From contig CALHBZ010000169.1 of assembly GCA_937930605.1 (NCBI GenBank), positions 1 through 6,309 on the forward strand: a stretch of DNA of 6,309 bases, written 5' to 3'. A model generated the notes under the pieces. The model was not told the DNA's origin and made no database searches. It saw nothing but the letters and a program-made list of their open reading frames with translations. Positions 5,580-6,309 of the stretch are shown here, one piece after another (position 1 is the stretch's first letter; the number at the start of each line of letters is the position of its first letter). The stretch comes from Streptococcus oralis (GTDB lineage: Bacteria; Bacillota; Bacilli; Lactobacillales; Streptococcaceae). A program made the position numbers and the translations under genes.

Positions 5580-6309
5580 TTAGCTGAAATAAAACATCAA
5601 AATGCCTGCGGCAACTGCCACATTGAGACTCTCCGCCCTACCTTTCATACCAATATGAAGCAGCTGATTGGCACTTTCAGCCATGATAGGACTAATCCCT
5701 TGCCCTTCATTTCCCATGACTAAAGCAAAATTTTCTAGGGGAGAAAGCTCACGATAGTCTTTGGAATCTCTCGATAAGGTCGTTGCCAGAATGGGCAAAT
5801 TGCTCTTCTTTGCCTCTTCTATAAAGGTAGCAACAGGCATACGATAGATGGGCAAATGAAAATGGCTTCCTTGCATGGAACGCAGGGTCTTAAGACTGTA
5901 GATATCTGCTGACTTGTCTGAAACAATGACCCCTATAAAACCCGCAGCATCCGCAGTCCGAATCATGGTACCCACATTACCAGGATCTTGGACGTCTTCT
6001 AAGAATAGAAACTTACCCTGACTAAAATCAGGCGATCCCACTTCTTCTCTTTGAATAACTGCGACAATGCCTTGAGGGGTTTGCGTATCTGCTAAGTCCC
6101 GCAAAATCTCTTCTGAAACCCAGACAGTTTGAGGAAAAGCAGCTAACTGATCTCGGTAACTTTCCAGAGCAAAGATTTTCTCAATCGTCACCCCAGCTTG
6201 AACAGCTTCTTCGAATAAGTGCCAACCTTCAATCAAATAGGCAGACTTACGGTGTTTTTTTTGGTGTAATTTCTTGGCATTTTTTACCACAGAATTGGCT
6301 TTTGAGGTT
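5580..6309 (-). CDS. TrmH/SpoU-family RNA 2'-O-methyltransferase (5' end cut by window edge)
   Basis: This is a SPOUT-class, SAM-dependent enzyme that probably methylates a ribose 2'-OH in rRNA or tRNA; the exact target cannot be read from the sequence. The frame stays open to the edge with in-window N-terminus TSKANSVVKNAKKL, so the true start lies outside, probably only a few codons away. 242 residues are visible, close to full length. An N-terminal substrate-binding region (KSAYLIEGWHLFEEAV) is followed by three SpoU motifs: EDVQDPGNVGTMIRTADAAG (about 5999-5940), MGNEGQG (5717-5697) and SLNVAVAAGI (5630-5601). Together these form the knotted SAM site, and all key residues are intact. No terminator follows its stop; the next gene's promoter begins at once. 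A GTG at 6290-6288 could be mistaken for the start but is internal. Confidence 0.92.
   Translation of the reverse strand, partial: TSKANSVVKNAKKLHQKKHRKSAYLIEGWHLFEEAVQAGVTIEKIFALESYRDQLAAFPQTVWVSEEILRDLADTQTPQGIVAVIQREEVGSPDFSQGKFLFLEDVQDPGNVGTMIRTADAAGFIGVIVSDKSADIYSLKTLRSMQGSHFHLPIYRMPVATFIEEAKKSNLPILATTLSRDSKDYRELSPLENFALVMGNEGQGISPIMAESANQLLHIGMKGRAESLNVAVAAGILMFYFS

Noticed and set aside
6288..6290. GTG as the start codon of the TrmH-family gene
   Set aside because: The frame remains open to the window edge with family-like residues (TSKANS) before it, so the true start is upstream, outside the window.

Overview
The window is an ordinary chromosomal stretch of a low-GC Gram-positive coccus. 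The proteins fit a mitis-group Streptococcus (S. pneumoniae, S. mitis or S. oralis type). Evidence includes the MurA paralogue that begins [20 protein letters not shown], the start of EpuA directly behind it, a SepM-type protease, and the gene order rsmD-coaD-sepM. The species call rests on remembered protein similarity, not on a search. Every real gene lies on the minus strand, so transcription runs from high to low coordinates. I see no mobile element, CRISPR array, tRNA, rRNA, BOX/RUP-type repeat or clear sign of horizontal transfer.

In the direction of transcription: (1) A TrmH/SpoU-family RNA 2'-O-methyltransferase (5580-6309) loses only its first few codons at the window edge. (2) A Bax inhibitor-1 family membrane protein (4842-5525) has its own extended -10 promoter and ends in a strong terminator. 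(3) Ammonia-dependent asparagine synthetase asnA (3740-4732) is a single-gene unit with a promoter, a good ribosome binding site and a GNRA-loop terminator. (4) The unit rsmD-coaD-sepM (3675 down to 1637) has reading frames overlapping by 11 and 17 bp. It encodes 16S rRNA methylation, coenzyme A synthesis and a membrane-anchored PDZ/Lon-like serine protease. (5) After a 55-bp gap without a terminator, a DUF1146 membrane peptide gene, murA (first committed step of peptidoglycan synthesis) and the first codons of epuA run to the window edge (1581 to 1). In pneumococci epuA is followed by endA, the DNA-uptake nuclease.

The genes are housekeeping functions in translation, cofactor supply, amino-acid supply and cell wall synthesis. 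They are interleaved with membrane functions linked in relatives to peptide signalling (SepM) and transformation (EpuA/EndA).

The most notable non-coding signal is a shared promoter layout. The DUF1146 gene and rsmD both carry the same 10-mer TGGTATAATA (an extended -10) 5 or 6 nt before the ATG, with no Shine-Dalgarno sequence. Transcription should therefore start at or within about 2 nt of the start codon, giving leaderless mRNAs. The Bax inhibitor-1, asnA, murA, coaD and sepM genes all have normal Shine-Dalgarno sequences. I found no convincing previously undescribed system here.
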